Assembly (NCBI GenBank): GCA_032622095.1
Contig: CP136067.1
Coordinates: 77,154,705 to 77,218,704, forward strand
Source: Siphonodentalium dalli
Lineage: Eukaryota > Mollusca > Scaphopoda > Gadilida > Siphonodentaliidae
DNA length: 64,000 nt
Direction of reading: 5' to 3'
The position numbers and the translations under genes were made by a program. Below the pieces are notes generated by a model. It saw only the letters and a program-made list of their open reading frames with translations. It had not been told where the DNA came from and made no database searches. Of the stretch, positions 23,106 through 37,233 are shown one piece after another. Position 1 is the first letter of the stretch, and each line of letters starts with the position of its first letter.

Positions 23106-26100
23106 GTTAAATTTAGGAAAAAACGCACACACACCATATGACACCAAATACCACCCCCCTAAAATACCAACCGTCGTAATTATTTAGTTGTTCTTAACCG
23201 CTTATATCTTCTAGAATTTGCGAACATGTTACGATATTCGGCGGCAATTGGAGCCAAGGAGATCCGCTGAATTGGATCGGAGAAGCAGTTTCAGATAGAA
23301 GATGGTTTTTTTTATCTCGAGCTTAAATAGTCCCCTTTAATAATAAGACAAAATCTCCCCAGCTTTAAGATGCTATCTAGTTCCTGTCCTTTATTTGATT
23401 GCATTGACGTTTTTTCGAGATATCATGGTGTGTAGGGTTTTTCTTGAATTTCAGGGAATATCGCCCGGTGTTGAACTTTCAGTTGCAATAAAATCGATAG
23501 GATTAATGGTTTTAATTACTCGAATCGAAACAAAATTCGAATTGAAACGACAGGCCGTCCAGAATTGGCGTCCCAAAAACCATAAAACTGAGCAATAAAC
23601 GCACGCGCGCCTTCGATTCCAATTTCTTTTTTGGACTAGTTTCAATTTTCAATTCTCTTCACCGAAAAGCCTCTCTGTTGGTAACTCCTTGGCGCTTTGA
23701 GCCCATTATATCTGATGTTGATTTATGTAGTGCAGGCTTTTTATCGATGGCGTGGGGTAATGAGCTGTTTCTACATGTCACACTCGAGCTGATATCACTT
23801 CCGCTTCTTCTGGTCGCTCGAGGACGCCTGTAATTGAATAGTTTGTCGTCTGCCACACGCAACAGTTTCAAACCTAATTGCCTCCCTTTGTCAGAAACAG
23901 CATCTTAACTAGCGAGTTTTACCTTTGAACATACATAATCCAGTATTTACTTGACACTTTCTTTTGAAATAGTAGTAAATGTCTTTTGTTTGGTGACATA
24001 AAACTAAATTTTTTTTATTTCCATGCAAGTGTAATATATGCGCATATTTTTGAAGAGACAAAAAATAGGTTCACTGGTGCTGTCGGTTTCACTGGTGCTG
24101 TCGGCTCCTACAACAGTCAAAAACGCCGACTAGAGTTCTGGCTTAGTGTCGAGATTCAATGACATAAATGATTTCTCATGAAAATGTGACATATATGCTC
24201 AGCTAGCATGTGTAACAGGACCCGTAAGTGAAAAATTAAATGTTATTACAGAATATCGATATCACCTATGTCAGACTTCTGAATAATTTCTCATAATTGT
24301 TAGATATCTGTAATTTCTGGAAAACTTGAACTATTTACTCAGACTTGAGAGAAGATTTATCGGAATTTCAGAGTGACTATATCATTATTAAGTTCTCTAG
24401 GAATCATGGGAACTTTATAAAAATGGTGAAATATTTTCTTGAAAAACATAATCTTTTAAATCTGACAGAATTTTTCAAGACTTTAACCGGTTGGCTGCTA
24501 TTCGACCGTACTGGTTACGGACCTACTTCAACACACCACCAGTAGGCCTTTATGAATAACGGGAACTCAGTGTGTGTTGCATCGCAACCATTCTATTTCG
24601 AAGTTTTAAACAGTGTATGATTTTCACGGTGTTTGAATGATTATATATAGCATTTCAACGGAGTCAGTCTTAGGGTGGTTTTCGCGATAAACCCATGATT
24701 ATTTTCCACTGGAAAATGGTCATAACGCCAACGGCCCAGCACACAACGTCATGGCGTCAGTGAGCAGTGGATAAGTTTCAAGACACTTCGTTACAACTCA
24801 CTATAAAAAGTGTAAAAGTATAAAAATTGAAATATAAACTTTATTATACATTTTTCTGGAAGTTTTTGATATATGTTCGGAACTCGAACTGTATTTTGTG
24901 CGACAAACACGGAATTATGTCGGGTCACTGCGCTCTCAAAGCCAATGGTTGCCTATTGTGCTATGGACCTTACCCACTCATACACCGGCCCGGCCATCTT
25001 CCCGAGATAGTCTGTTTTAACGCCAGTTTCAGTCGCAATGCCGTATTCAACGGCTATATTATAGTGTCAGATTTATGTGTGGATGAAATAATTCTATAAC
25101 ATGTAGAGACCACCGACCCCGAAAATAAACTGATTGTTGACTGAACCTAGCGTGAGCACATGAAGACAGTGAAATCCAAATATTGAAAGAGGATCTGGAT
25201 CATGTATCCGCGGCACAGAAAATGTTGCCCATGGGAGTCATGAATGTGGCAAATTCCATGACAGCAGACTATCAGTTATGGTGATATACCAACACAATAC
25301 CGTTAAAATAAACTACCCGATTGGTAATAAATATACCCCGTATGAGAATCATGTAATTTTGATGAACTTTCGGACATTATCACCATCGGTGTGCCTTTTA
25401 TTGGACTCTCGTCACCGTACCTGTCCAAACACCACATTTATAATTCAGCGTATTAATTCTCCGGAACAATAACGATAACTCCGATGATGACAGACACCGG
25501 TAGTTAATTATAGTGCGCGACGGACATGCGCACTCATTTCAGGGCGGCTCACAAATATCATAAATTTTTAATTCAGTTTCTATCGATTCAGATTTCGACG
25601 CGACGCACTCGGTTTTATTGCAGATGCAGAATGAGACTGGAGTCCATTAGCAGAGAATTGCTGGTCTGGGCGTTATGACTGACGCATGCGCGGGGTCAAA
25701 TGTCAACCATTCGTGACTTGAACTAATGAGGCTTTTTATGAGGATTAATAAACCCGCTGTATCAACTATAAGTCCAATTTTCAATAAGTACGCACTTTTG
25801 GAAGGATTGCCAAGTTTCGAAAGTGCGGTTATATGAAAGTGTTTGAAACTAGCTTATGCATATGATAAATTCACCCCGCCCCTGTGTTTACTCATCTAAG
25901 AATGAATATTAACTTCGTTAATATATATTTGCACCCCATTGAGTCGATTTTAAATCCCATTTGATTAAATGCCAGAACGTTATGACCGAATTGAATTTGC
26001 TGCTTTGTGATATAAGGTAAAATAATGTTGAAACATTTCGAATATATCAGAATATGCGAAAAACTGTAAATCACTTGCACATTGTTTCATTTTTTGAAAT

Positions 26101-27584
26101 GGTCCTTTGGAATTACACCGTGACGTCGGTTGTTTGGCAAATGGGACTGGAAATTGGCTTGGTTGGGGTAAAAATTATAAGTTGTGATAGCAGGTGACAG
26201 CGGAACATATATATATATATATATATTACACAATTTGCCTAATATCTCAGCTTGAATATTTCAGTGTCGATTCGCCAAAAAGAGAATAGAAAAATTGAGG
26301 TGTTTATGTTATTCAAAGCATTCTTCCATACTATTAGAAACATAAAAGCTAGAATCAAAATCTAAAGTTTTCTGTGCTTGGCCGAAACGGAATATTGTGC
26401 GCGAAGTGTTGGGAAGATTTTACGACCTGCTACTTCTACGCTTCGTCTTTAATTACGTCGGTGTGAGGCCGACAACCTAACGAAACACGACCCCTTTCAG
26501 GAGTAAAATTCGCTGTCCCTAAATCAAGTTTATAGGTCGAAAGCAAGCAAGTTTATGTGGAAACTCCATTTTATGGAGCGTCTTCGTTAAATTACTAATT
26601 TTTTATGTCCCAATCCGATTTGATTACTGCGAACGTAACAATAACATTCTGTGTGGCATTGTTGACCTCGTAACGACCTTTCGTAACCACACTGATTACT
26701 TTTATTACTGTATCATCCTAAATTTACGTCATAAAAAGTTAATTGAGTGATACTTTTAGTTTTATTTCGGATGGAAATCTCTCCCTTCATTACACATCGA
26801 AGATACAAGCATCATGTCCCTCGAAAGTAAACAACACAGACGATTTATATTAGTGACACTCTTTTGTTAAAATTTGAATAGGACAATTTTGTTTCATTCA
26901 AGTGCAAAGAACGAAGTTTGTAGTAATCTTTCGATATAAAGCAATCACAATCAACGCAGAGTAAATCTCTGCGCATGGTGTCATGCAGAACATTTAAGAC
27001 AATTATCATTATTTGTTCCTTAATTTAAATTTTATGGAATGCGAACAGTCCCGTCCAGCAAATCGTTCGGGTACGATTTTACACATTCAACGAAGCACGT
27101 TCACAATGAAACATATCAATATACTCCAATATTACCATTGTCTTAGTTTAATAAAACTAGGTATTATTTACCAGATATGAGTTACAGCAAATGTATTCTC
27201 CCATTAAATATACACTATTGTCATCAACATTTTCCGTATAGACCAAGAGCACAAAGGGTTTCAATTACAATATCGCGTATATGAAAGGTATCATGCCCGC
27301 CATTTGGTATCACCCTTTAACCATCGCAGAAAACCCATTTTTTAAGTTACGCAGTCTTAAGTTCAGGGACAAGAGTCGCTAAAAAAGTCCACCAAAATAG
27401 CTTTGAATTACAATGTCGCGTTCATCCACAATTGTTGGGTCAGATACCCACCAATGTTTGCTGATCATAAAAATATAGCGCAAGAAACGAATATTCTTGG
27501 CGTTTATGGATAAGTGGCGTGTTTGGTACCCACCCTCCTGTACTATGTTTTAATTTTAATTATAGTCCATGCGATATTGACGAA
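23106..27584. other. No recognisable gene
   Basis: Short ORFs only. A 17-bp tandem pair, TTCACTGGTGCTGTCGG, lies at about 24071-24107, and an AT microsatellite at about 26208-26227. Nothing resembles a coding exon series by eye. Confidence 0.45.
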
Positions 27585-27900
27585 GGGGCATCGGTGGCAT
27601 AGTCGGCAAGGGGCTCTGCTCCAGACCGGCTCGCTCTCCAGCGCTGGCGATATGGGTTCAATTCCCGGTGGAATCATCGCTAAATTTGTATCCCATATCG
27701 CTATCTGGGTGAGTTACCAGTTACTTGCCGATGGTTGGTGGTTTCTCCGCGCACAATGGGTCATTCTTCCAGCCAATGAGATCACTGCTAGATTTACTTT
27801 AGTGCACCGTCTGTCCATCCACCAATAAAAATGACAATGTCGTGATATGTCCTTGGCTGCTGAAAACGACGTTATACACGAATACATAAATAAATATATG
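27585..27900 (+). mobile_element. tRNA-derived SINE, copy 1
   Basis: The head contains both RNA polymerase III internal promoter boxes: box A TGGCATAGTCGG (27595-27606) and box B GGTTCAATTCC (27655-27665), each a full match to consensus. The 48-base gap between them points to a tRNA with a long variable arm (Ser or Leu type). A body follows with GTTGGTGGTTTCTCCGCGC and a 3' part with CACCAATAAAAATGAC and GGCTGCTGAAAACGACGTTA, ending in AATAAATAAATA-like sequence. The 3' part aligns with the SINE at 34250-34510 and resembles SINE tails widespread in molluscs (recalled). It is transcribed by Pol III in principle and mobilised by a LINE; it encodes no protein, so the overlapping ORFs are spurious. 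Confidence 0.75.
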
Positions 27901-30900
27901 ACGAAACCTCGCACCAAATGACACCAAATTTCACCGAACCAGTTATCGTCCTTGTTCTGTCTCCTAACTTTCTTCGGATACCAACAAGCACACCAGACAA
28001 GATGGTGTCCAATATGACGGCCGTGTCTGGTCAGTTGTATCTGCATGTGTTTGATGGGTCATTCCTGTTCTCATGTATAAGACAATAAGGCATTGTGTTG
28101 TCCATTAAAAGACAACTTGGAATTCCTAATCCAAGATGGCAGCCAAAATGGGAAACTTTCCTGATATTTCTGACAAATTACTCCCCGTTGGGTAGAACTG
28201 GCAACCGATTGTGATATGACTTTTTGTTTCTCATCAAGAAGTATTAATCTTACTATGAAATGGGCAAACAGTTGGGTCACAGGCATGTTAATACTACAAA
28301 CATTTTGAAAACAATACCACAGAGGTATACATGTTTTCCAAATTGTATAAAAATATTGCAATGGAAGGGTTGAAACAAACAGTACTTTCATTGTTTCCAT
28401 GAGGTTAGAAAATGTCTACAAAATTCAAAATGGCTATCAAATGGTGGCCGGGATAGCAAAATTGTGAAAATGTAAATATATTGCTTTAAATTCACCACCC
28501 ACCAACACAGACACAGTACAATAATACCACATGTCCAACATGGCTGTCATAAATTAGTGGTGGTGAAAAGGTAGGTGTCGTATAATTGTGCTAAATTAAA
28601 GTGATATTTGTTGGGTAAAATCGGATTTAATTCTCGGTAAATATTGTTTACTTTGCAGTGAGACACCGTTGAGAGAATTAGAAGGGCAAATATAAGTTAC
28701 AAATGTAAGACAATCAGTTCACCCTAGATATAGAGATTTGTCAAAATCGTTCCTATGACGACGTAACCCTATTTTCAGCGAATATTAGAAATCGTCGGGC
28801 ACTAAAAACAGAAATAATTGTTCATGTGGTAATGTTATATAATTGTGGCCAATAAGGTTGGGCAGTCTGAGCCAAATTCAAAATGATTGTCAAAATAGCG
28901 ACCAACAGTACAACGGTCAGTAGATTATGTCATATCTTGGCCACAGTCTTTGGAAACAACACAAACTACTGGCCATGTTGATAAATTACCATCAATTGTA
29001 CAAGCGTTTCTATTATCACAAAATAAACAGTTCCCTTACAGCATATTGGCATGCAACTGCAATCATATTCTGATGCGAACAATCATGACAATTTACTAGA
29101 AGAGTGTACACAAGTTCATCCATCCATTTCTATCTTCATTGATACACTGGTCGTGACATGAAGTGGGTTATGGCAACACACAAGATAACAATTTATTATT
29201 ACCGTATGCACCAACTTCCTGATTTTAAAGGCAGAAATTCCCCTGAATAGATTAAATCTGCTGTCTTATCTAATAAGACCACGACTGTTCAGATACTATT
29301 GCAGCCATGTCATTCTCTCAACATGTCAGTTTCTTGCTTTATATTACTATACTTGAGTTTTGAGGTATTCGAGAAATGCATGGATTGGCGAGATATTGTC
29401 CCCTGACCCAGTTAACAGAGTAAACTATGTTACATGTGTATGCATGTGCGTTTCGTAGATGTTTAAGCTTAGTTTAAAGCTTAGCGAAGCTCCACAATAC
29501 TAAAACCCAGCATTATCCAACAACACAGAACGGAAGTATGATCCATCGGGGGACTCTCACACGATGTGTCCAACGGTGAAGGATGTTTTCGTACAATATA
29601 AACAAAACTCACCAAGCAGTACCCATCTCAGTGGAATAATCTTAGCTGGAAATATCAGTCCCGATGCTCTTTCCTGTCTAAGATTAGCAGGATGTTGCGG
29701 ATCTCGTCTGGGCTATAGAATGTCATAGTGCATGCACGTTATACCTCAGGCATGGTCCAACTGTATTTCGTCCAACTTCCCAAATGAGCGACTGATGCAT
29801 CTGAACATCATTCGAGGTTTGGTGTGATAAAATGGGTAGGGTTAGAAAGCGGCAATCAAAACATATCAGGCGATAGTCCTGTCTACGTGGTTACCTCAAA
29901 ACATATTGCATACGATAGTCCTGTCTACGTGGTTACCTCAGACGTACTGCAGGCGATAGTCCTGTCTACGTGGTTACCTCAAAATAATATGCTAACCTCT
30001 CAAATGTATTAAAATCCATTGTTTGTCATCGCTTAATAATGGTTCAGATTCTATACACAATGAAGATGATGATATGTGAAATTCAAGAATGTTCGCCGGA
30101 TAGATCTAGAGCAATTCTTTGTTGAAAAACTCTTGCCATTTTTTTCTGATTTTTTGCTGGATTTATGCAAAACGTGCGTCTCCCCTTAACCAAAGCGAAG
30201 GTGTGAAGGGAAGAATAAGCTTCGTAGCATGATAATACTGTCGCGTAATGAACGCACAACAGCTCAACCACACGCATAAGAGTATACATAGCGTGCTATA
30301 CAAAACTATTATCAAAATCATTTCATAGATACACATTGCCATCAAATAAGACTCGCATATGCCTTATTTCTTGGAATGATTATGATTAATTACACTCCTT
30401 ACACAAGGGTGCGTCCAAAGAGTAGAGCCTAATCGTAATTTGGTGTATCAATTCGGTCAACCGTAACATCGGGGTTTCTGAGAAATCCAAGATTCATAAT
30501 GTAAACAAACTACGGGGTCCTGGTCCGTCCACTATACCTCACAGTTTAAAAACCCAATACAACATAAGAAACTGTTCGTTTGGTACAAATTATTATAGAA
30601 TATAAACTATACTACCAACATCAATGTATTACACGGGTGAAGATATAGTTTTATGTTTTCTAGAGGGCGCGGGGTGTATTTTACTGAAATTAAGCTAATT
30701 ATATTTCTTGGCGCCGCTTAAGATACTAAACGGAGAAGTTTGTCCATTTCCATCCATAAAATGTCACAATAAACAATCATGTCGATTTAAACGAAAATCG
30801 ACGAGTAACGTCGTTATATTGCGTTCCCTATTGACCGAATTTGCGTGAACCTGAATATGTCTTTTGCTTAGTTCATACATATTTGTCCCTTTTCGATTTA

Positions 30901-33087
30901 AGAAAATAGTAGGATATATATGGATTATCAGATGAATGTATGTACTATGTATTCTTATGATAACAATTCATTCCTGAATTAAAATGCTTTATTTCGTTTC
31001 GCACGGTACTTTTGGCCTAATTGATGTGCATTAGTTGGAAAATAAAGCTTTGATTTACATGTAGATCTTGTTGTAGATGCGAGGCATCTCGCACCAGCGC
31101 GAAAATGAATGTAAGTCTGAATTAATTCTGTGTTTATAGGGCTTTAATAGAAATATCCGTCAATTTGTTTTATTTTATTTCCAACACCCATATATTTGGG
31201 AGCATAACCAGTTTGTCATGTAAATAAAAACGTTATATAACCATAAACAGGAGAACATTCGGGAGATCGGCGGGGATATGATGGTTGTTGTTAATGGTCG
31301 GGAAGGGTTGTACGTCGACCGAGTTGGGTTGGCCTCTTCCGATTACCAGTACTGTACTAATGGAATTCTGACATATTCAGAGGTGCAGGGTAGACGCCGT
31401 CATTGGCCACGACAGTCCACACAATACTGAATATTATCAGGTACATATATTGTGAAATATAACATCCTGTCCTACCAGAAATGTTCTACTGAGTGACACT
31501 TCAGGTCATCAATAAGGTGAACTCCACAGTTTCCACAAGCTGGGACCCATATATTAGGAGGAGGCTTGGATTAATTGAAGTATAACTAAAATATGAGCAC
31601 AAATAATATATACAGTATATGCACGATGTGAGTACGTGAGTTTCAGAACATGACACATGTTTTCCATATTATTCTGGGTACTAAGAGTTATGGCTCTTGA
31701 TTTTGTGACTGCAAATGAGAACTTTATGCAAACAATTACCAAAATATTGCATTTTCAGACCCAAGGGGCATAAAAGTCAGATGTGTTCGAGTATGATCGA
31801 ATATGATATGTTGGTTCAAAGGTCTCTGGCTTCCAACGTCAATATGACAAAAAATTTTAGAAAATATTTTTTAAATGCAAAAATACAAATTTTTGGGTTC
31901 TAAAATTGGTCCCAGTATATTGAGCCACTGAAAATGCTACTGCTCACCACGGGTGAGGTACTGCTACTGCTCACTACTGGGATCAAGGTAACTTGCACCT
32001 AATTTGTTAAAAGTCTCGGCTGCAGGTATATGGTGTCAGTAACCACTTGGCACCTGGCATTTTGTATTTTTAGATTTAACCCTACTATACTGAGCAAAAA
32101 TATAATTTTGTTTATTTCTCGGCTAAGAAACGAGAATGAGTAGAAACGCTAGAAGTATGACAAACTTCCCACTAGAGGTAAAATAGTTGTCTCACTTTAC
32201 ACTTAACCGGCAAGTACTCAACAGGATGAATAGTAGACGCCAAAATTCGTGTTAGAAAAGGAACACTCCTGCGAACGAACATATACCTGTCGCCTAATCG
32301 CCAAGACGATCGATTTTGCGAGACACTCACGTTAATTGTCTCCATCCAATGTCCTTTTTCGATTGGCTGAAATTTTAGTTTTATATACGTCGACGCAAAA
32401 CGCAGCCGATAGTCATCTCAGGTTTTCAAACCACCAATCAACATGAATTTTTATGGTCGGAGGCGAAGTAGATCGCTTTACCGCCGGATAATAACGACTG
32501 ATGGAAACGCAAACCTTATCTACTCCGTCAGAAGGTCGTAAAAGCTGGCAACAAAGACCGAGATAATGGTACGTCCGGGCACCTTGTCGAACTCGGGAAC
32601 AGCACAATGCTCACAGTTCCCGGTTGCATGAACAAAATCTCGAGGCGAAGTTATTAAATTCGCTTGGCTGCGCAAAGTCAAGTCGAAAACAGAGTGCAGT
32701 TGTACATGATATAATACTCGTGGTATAGTTGTTGGATATTTAGCACATATATGTTTCCCACAGTCCTCTCTGATTCGTATATAGTACACAAAGGAGCATG
32801 ATCTGGACTCAAGTTGTCGTTTAGGTATGCCCCGTGCAACGTAAGTCGTTCTTCATGCTGGCATTGATAGACAAACACATATTCATCAGACTCTTGGCTC
32901 CCTATTTCAATAATATACAGCTTTCTTACAGAAAACTAATGGTCAAACTCTGTATACATAACTGAATTCGAGTCTATGGGCGGGGGGGGGGGGGATGGAC
33001 ACGAACGAGATAGACAGCTCTAAAGACTAATCCGGAAATAATTGACAATGTCATACTAGTAACAAGGGCTGCTGTATGAACCAATTA
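27901..33087. other. No recognisable gene; decayed satellite-like repeats
   Basis: 28.0-28.95 kb holds scattered short phrases such as 'caagatggc..cc', 'aaaatggctatcaaatgg' and 'gatcatcaccaa' relatives, the residue of a long-unit satellite. A 41-bp triple repeat lies at 29871-29995 (annotated separately). The rest, including 30-33 kb, shows no gene. A 13-base poly-G run is at 32982-32994. Confidence 0.45.
29866..29995. repeat. 41-bp tandem repeat, 3 units
   Basis: Three units beginning CGATAGTCCTGTCTACGTGG at 29871, 29913 and 29954, with the 30-bp core identical and the linkers variable. It is open in one frame (62 codons), which is a consequence of the repeat. Confidence 0.9.
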
Positions 33088-33233
33088 GGAGATAAACGTA
33101 CCCTGTTTCGTTGTACATTCTGGGATTCGAGCATGAAAACAGTTTGTGAACGAGCCGGCTTGCCGGCTCGTTCACAAACTGTTTTCATGCTCGAATCCCA
33201 GAATGTACAATGAAACAGGGTACGTTTATCTCC
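33088..33233. repeat. Near-perfect 146-bp palindrome
   Basis: Arms 33088-33159 and 33162-33233 are 72 bp each, with one mismatch and a 2-base centre (TT). Such symmetry indicates either a very recent hairpin-type insertion, a template-switch event or an assembly fold-back. The two ORFs of 74 codons that cross it are artefacts of the symmetry. Confidence 0.9.
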
Positions 33234-33354
33234 ATTGTAATTCAATCTAGCAAGGAATTTGCAAAAAAAACTCAATAAAAAGTATCATTTAGTCATTTTC
33301 ATGACACGAATCGAGACTTTCATTTTGCCGTTGTCACCGTGCACAAATCGTTGG

Positions 33355-33720
33355 GTTTGTTCATTGCGTTACTCGGAACACTGCTCCGTAACAATTTCCT
33401 GTGGGGCGGGTTGGCCCGTTTCGCTACTCCGTTCTGCCCCGATGAAATTTTACCGTGCTACATTCAGATTTGATGCACACTGAAGCGGCCGATGAACGGT
33501 ATATATAGACAACAACGCGCGTGCTCGTTACGCTACTCCGTTCTGCGGCGATGAAATTTTACCGTGCTACATTCAGATTTGATGCAAGCCGAAGCGACCG
33601 ATGTCGGTTAAACGAAAATTAAAGTTAGCCAATCTCGGCCAATCAGAATGCTTGTTTTAGTGACAAATACTCAATTGAATTACAATTTGTGATAGACGAC
33701 TGGCATTTTAGGTGTGAGGG
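33355..33720. repeat. Dispersed repeat with internal 109-bp direct duplication
   Basis: Begins near GTTACTCGGAACACTGCTCC and includes a 73-bp segment duplicated directly (33422-33494 and 33531-33603, about 95% identical), then GGCCAATCAGAATGC and TTTTAGTGACAAATACTC. The first and last blocks recur, in the same order and spacing class, at 58650-58900, and the last block alone at 20875-20925. This marks a family of short non-coding interspersed elements of unknown type. Confidence 0.65.
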
Positions 33721-34249
33721 AATTTGTCTGAGAACAAACTGCAAGTTGATCGATCGTATTTCTACTTTACGATTTACTCGCAGAGAAGCGATTGGCTTGG
33801 ACAGATTGTATGTAAGTTTTTACAAGAATATTAAAGTACAAAATATGTAATTGCTAAGGTCGCACTCAGTTAGCAAGCAACATATTCTTGCAATATATCT
33901 CAAATAGTTTAATGCCAACTTCAGATAAACAACATTTTAAGCACGGAAACGCAAGACAATATTTAAGCAGGGAATGGCAGTTTTCTTTTCGGAGAATAGT
34001 GGATGTGTCATGCAGTCAAAATTTAAAATAACGTAAGTGTATGTTATTCGACCACTATGTGTCCATATGTGATATAGTGGCTGAATAATGAACACATAAA
34101 CCGAAATGTAAGAAGCATGTTATTTCTGTATTTGCTACTTCCAACTCTACTTGTAACTTGGTAAGATTTGCGGAATATCTTTGCATAGTTTGCGTAGTCA
34201 GTCAGTTGTAATTCGGTGCTCACTCATATAATGCCACCGAGGGGTCCCT

Positions 34250-34512
34250 GATGACCCAGTTATTAAAGGTACGTGGCGCAATAGGTCAACATAAGCCGTC
34301 GATCGCATGCGAATCTGGTTCCAACCCCAATATGCGCGAATTCCTGATCCAAGCTTGGGGGTAGTAGCCCAATTCGTATATCAGGGCACAGTGGGATGAT
34401 TTCCTGGTGAAATTAGCCCTATACGCGGTCTTTCCTCCACTCGTAAAACTGACAACACCGTGATAGGCCTAGCGGCTGAAAAGACGATAAACCTAACATA
34501 AACCAAACTATA
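34250..34512 (+). mobile_element. tRNA-derived SINE, copy 2
   Basis: Box A TGGCGCAATAGG (34274-34285) fits the consensus; box B GGTTCCAACCC (34317-34327) has one mismatch. The tail reads ACTCGTAAAACTGACAACAC, then TGATAGGCCTAGCGGCTG, then AAAAGACGATAAACC, aligning with copy 1 at 27822-27885. Identity to copy 1 is clearly below that of recent duplicates, so the two insertions are old. Confidence 0.7.
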
Positions 34513-35729
34513 TAAAGCCATCGAAACAACGCGAGCCACACGAATGTCATTTTGAAAGGTGATTCATGTCACAATCGCAACACACGTATATATGTTTATC
34601 GTTTATATAACAGTCAGTTTTAATCTGAATCTCAGTTTTTTCATTAAGGCGAGTTTTGAAGGCATAATGATCACTATTTATAATTGTGCCAAACTCACGC
34701 CGACGGACTGTGTCGCTATGACCGTATCAATACCTGAAATGTTTTGGTCCGAACATAATCGTGGCAACCTCTATAATTTCAGCTTTTTATCTCAGAAAAT
34801 AAATTGAGGTACATTTACAGAATGACACAAATGCTCATGTAGATGCCCGCAAAACCCGTATATGGCCCAAGTACATGTATTTCCCTCAGCTCAGTCCAAA
34901 TACAAAATGTGATGTGAGCTTCATAGATGTTATGTCCAAGTGACGCCTTTCACATATACTATTAATCCATACCATACTTATACATAATATAGTCGCCCAC
35001 GCACATGTACATGCATATATGGTGATGAATATTTTAAGATCTTGGGGGCTGCTAAATTTTCTCAGATAATATATCTGTTTGTTATTCAAATTAAACTTGC
35101 GGTCAGATTGTGTGACTCAGACATACCTGGGACAAGGGAGTGTAGAATCGTATATATCGATAGAAGGGAATACGAAGCCTATATGTATTAAAGTGACAAA
35201 TATTAGTTTACTGGTGGGCAATATCGTGGTTGTCCTATTTTGCATACAGGTCTATACTCTGGGGTTGGTTGGTTAAAATATGACCTAATTTCTCTTACAA
35301 GCCTGCACGTGGAAAGCTATAAAACCTTTAATAATTTTTCGAAAACATGTGTAGTTTTTCAGATAAGTATCAATATTCCGCATAAAAGCTTTTCTCGATC
35401 AGTGATTGGCTGTCATTAATCCGCTCTCCCGTCTCCATGAGGTTCTATTTACCAAACTTCCCCGTGGTTATAACTGTTGCCCATTGACGCGAGATCTCGC
35501 ACATAGTTTTATGTGGATTTTACTATCCCCAGACTTCTGATTGCCCGTGTAGTGCGACTTCGAGAGGTTGAACAGAGTTTGTGTTGAGAATATTCCTTGA
35601 GCGATTTTGCTTTGAAACATGTTTTATTACCACAAGCAATTTCCTTTAATGTATTCAAATCATTGGCGAGATCTTGTGGAACGTCGATCGTTTAAGGACT
35701 TAACCTTCAAGCGCCACCGACACCTCTTC
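34513..35729. other. No recognisable gene
   Basis: AT-rich sequence with frames of up to 82 codons and no motif. No repeat longer than about 15 bp was noticed. Confidence 0.45.
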
Positions 35730-36101
<372 letters not shown>

Positions 36102-36332
36102 GGAGAGCGGAAAAGAGATAGAGCGAGACGACACAGAATATTTTTCCCATGTCCAAAAGTTGATTTGCACTTCAAAATAACTCAACGATATTTAACTGCT
36201 AATGATGTCCGTAACACAAAACTTCTATTGTCGTGTACACATCGGGTCGCTAGTCAAGACAATATTGGGCCGGATTGGTCTGATTAGCATATTTGTCCCC
36301 CGAAAAAATAGGGGCGCTATACAAATGAAACC

Positions 36333-36905
36333 GACCATTTCTGATGGAGTTATGCCACTTTTTTCACTTAGAATTTGCTGATTATTTTTTTGTCCGGTAT
36401 TAACTTGAATATTATTAGACAGAGTGTTATGAAACTTGGTATATGGCCTTCATATGAGAAAGTCCTGATCGAGTTCGAATTTAGGACAGGTCCGACCATT
36501 TCTGACGGAGTGATGTCCCTTTTCGACTTATAATTTGGTGTTTATTCTGTTGTGCGACGGATAATAACTTGAATAGTACTTGATAGAATATCATGAAACT
36601 TGGTTTATATGGTCTTGATGTGAGAAAGGTCCTGTCATGATCGAACTTGGGTTCTGTTCTACCATTTTTGACGAAGTTATGCCTCTTTGTGACTTAAAAA
36701 TTGTGTTATTGTTTCGTTGTCCGGATGAGACCTTGGACAATAAATGGCATACTATATATTATGAAACATTGTGTGTGATCTTCACAATCTTTTCAAATAA
36801 GAAAGTGCAAATTAAGTTCGAATTTGGGTCCGATCCGACAATTTATGGCGGAGTTATGCCCCTTCTCGACTTGGAATTTGCTAATTATTTAATTGTCCAG
36901 GGTAT
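36333..36905. repeat. 165-bp satellite, about 3.5 units
   Basis: Units start at GACCATTTCTGATGGAGTTA (36333) and its variants at 36494, 36660 and 36837, spaced 161-177 bp. Each contains 'ttatgcc.ctttt.gactta', a 'gtccg' block and 'atgaaacttggt.tatgg'. Sequences of this type are common as decayed satellites in marine invertebrate genomes. Divergence between units is high, so the array is old. Confidence 0.75.
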
Positions 36906-37233
36906 CTAAATCTTGTGCAACATTTCCGAACTTAATAATATGAAAAGTAACATCTACCCACTATATGATGCCCATTTAACAGTCAGAGAACACGTTGTCG
37001 TATACCCGCACACGTGACTTAGAAAGAAACATCACTGGTTGATTTGTTGATTGGGGTTAAACGTAGTTTCAGTCTTTAGGCCATACCCCGACTACAAGAA
37101 CTGAACCAGGAAGTCAAAACTATTGTAGCGAAACAACCGTGTGTGTATATAAGGCTTCACATCGGTATAGTTTATAATGTCTGATTTTGCAATGACAATA
37201 TAAAGGATTTTATTAACATGGAGTGAGCCTTGA

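Noticed and set aside
27585-27670. Functional tRNA gene
   Set aside because: Box A and B are good, but I cannot close an acceptor stem, and the sequence continues into a SINE body and tail shared with another locus.
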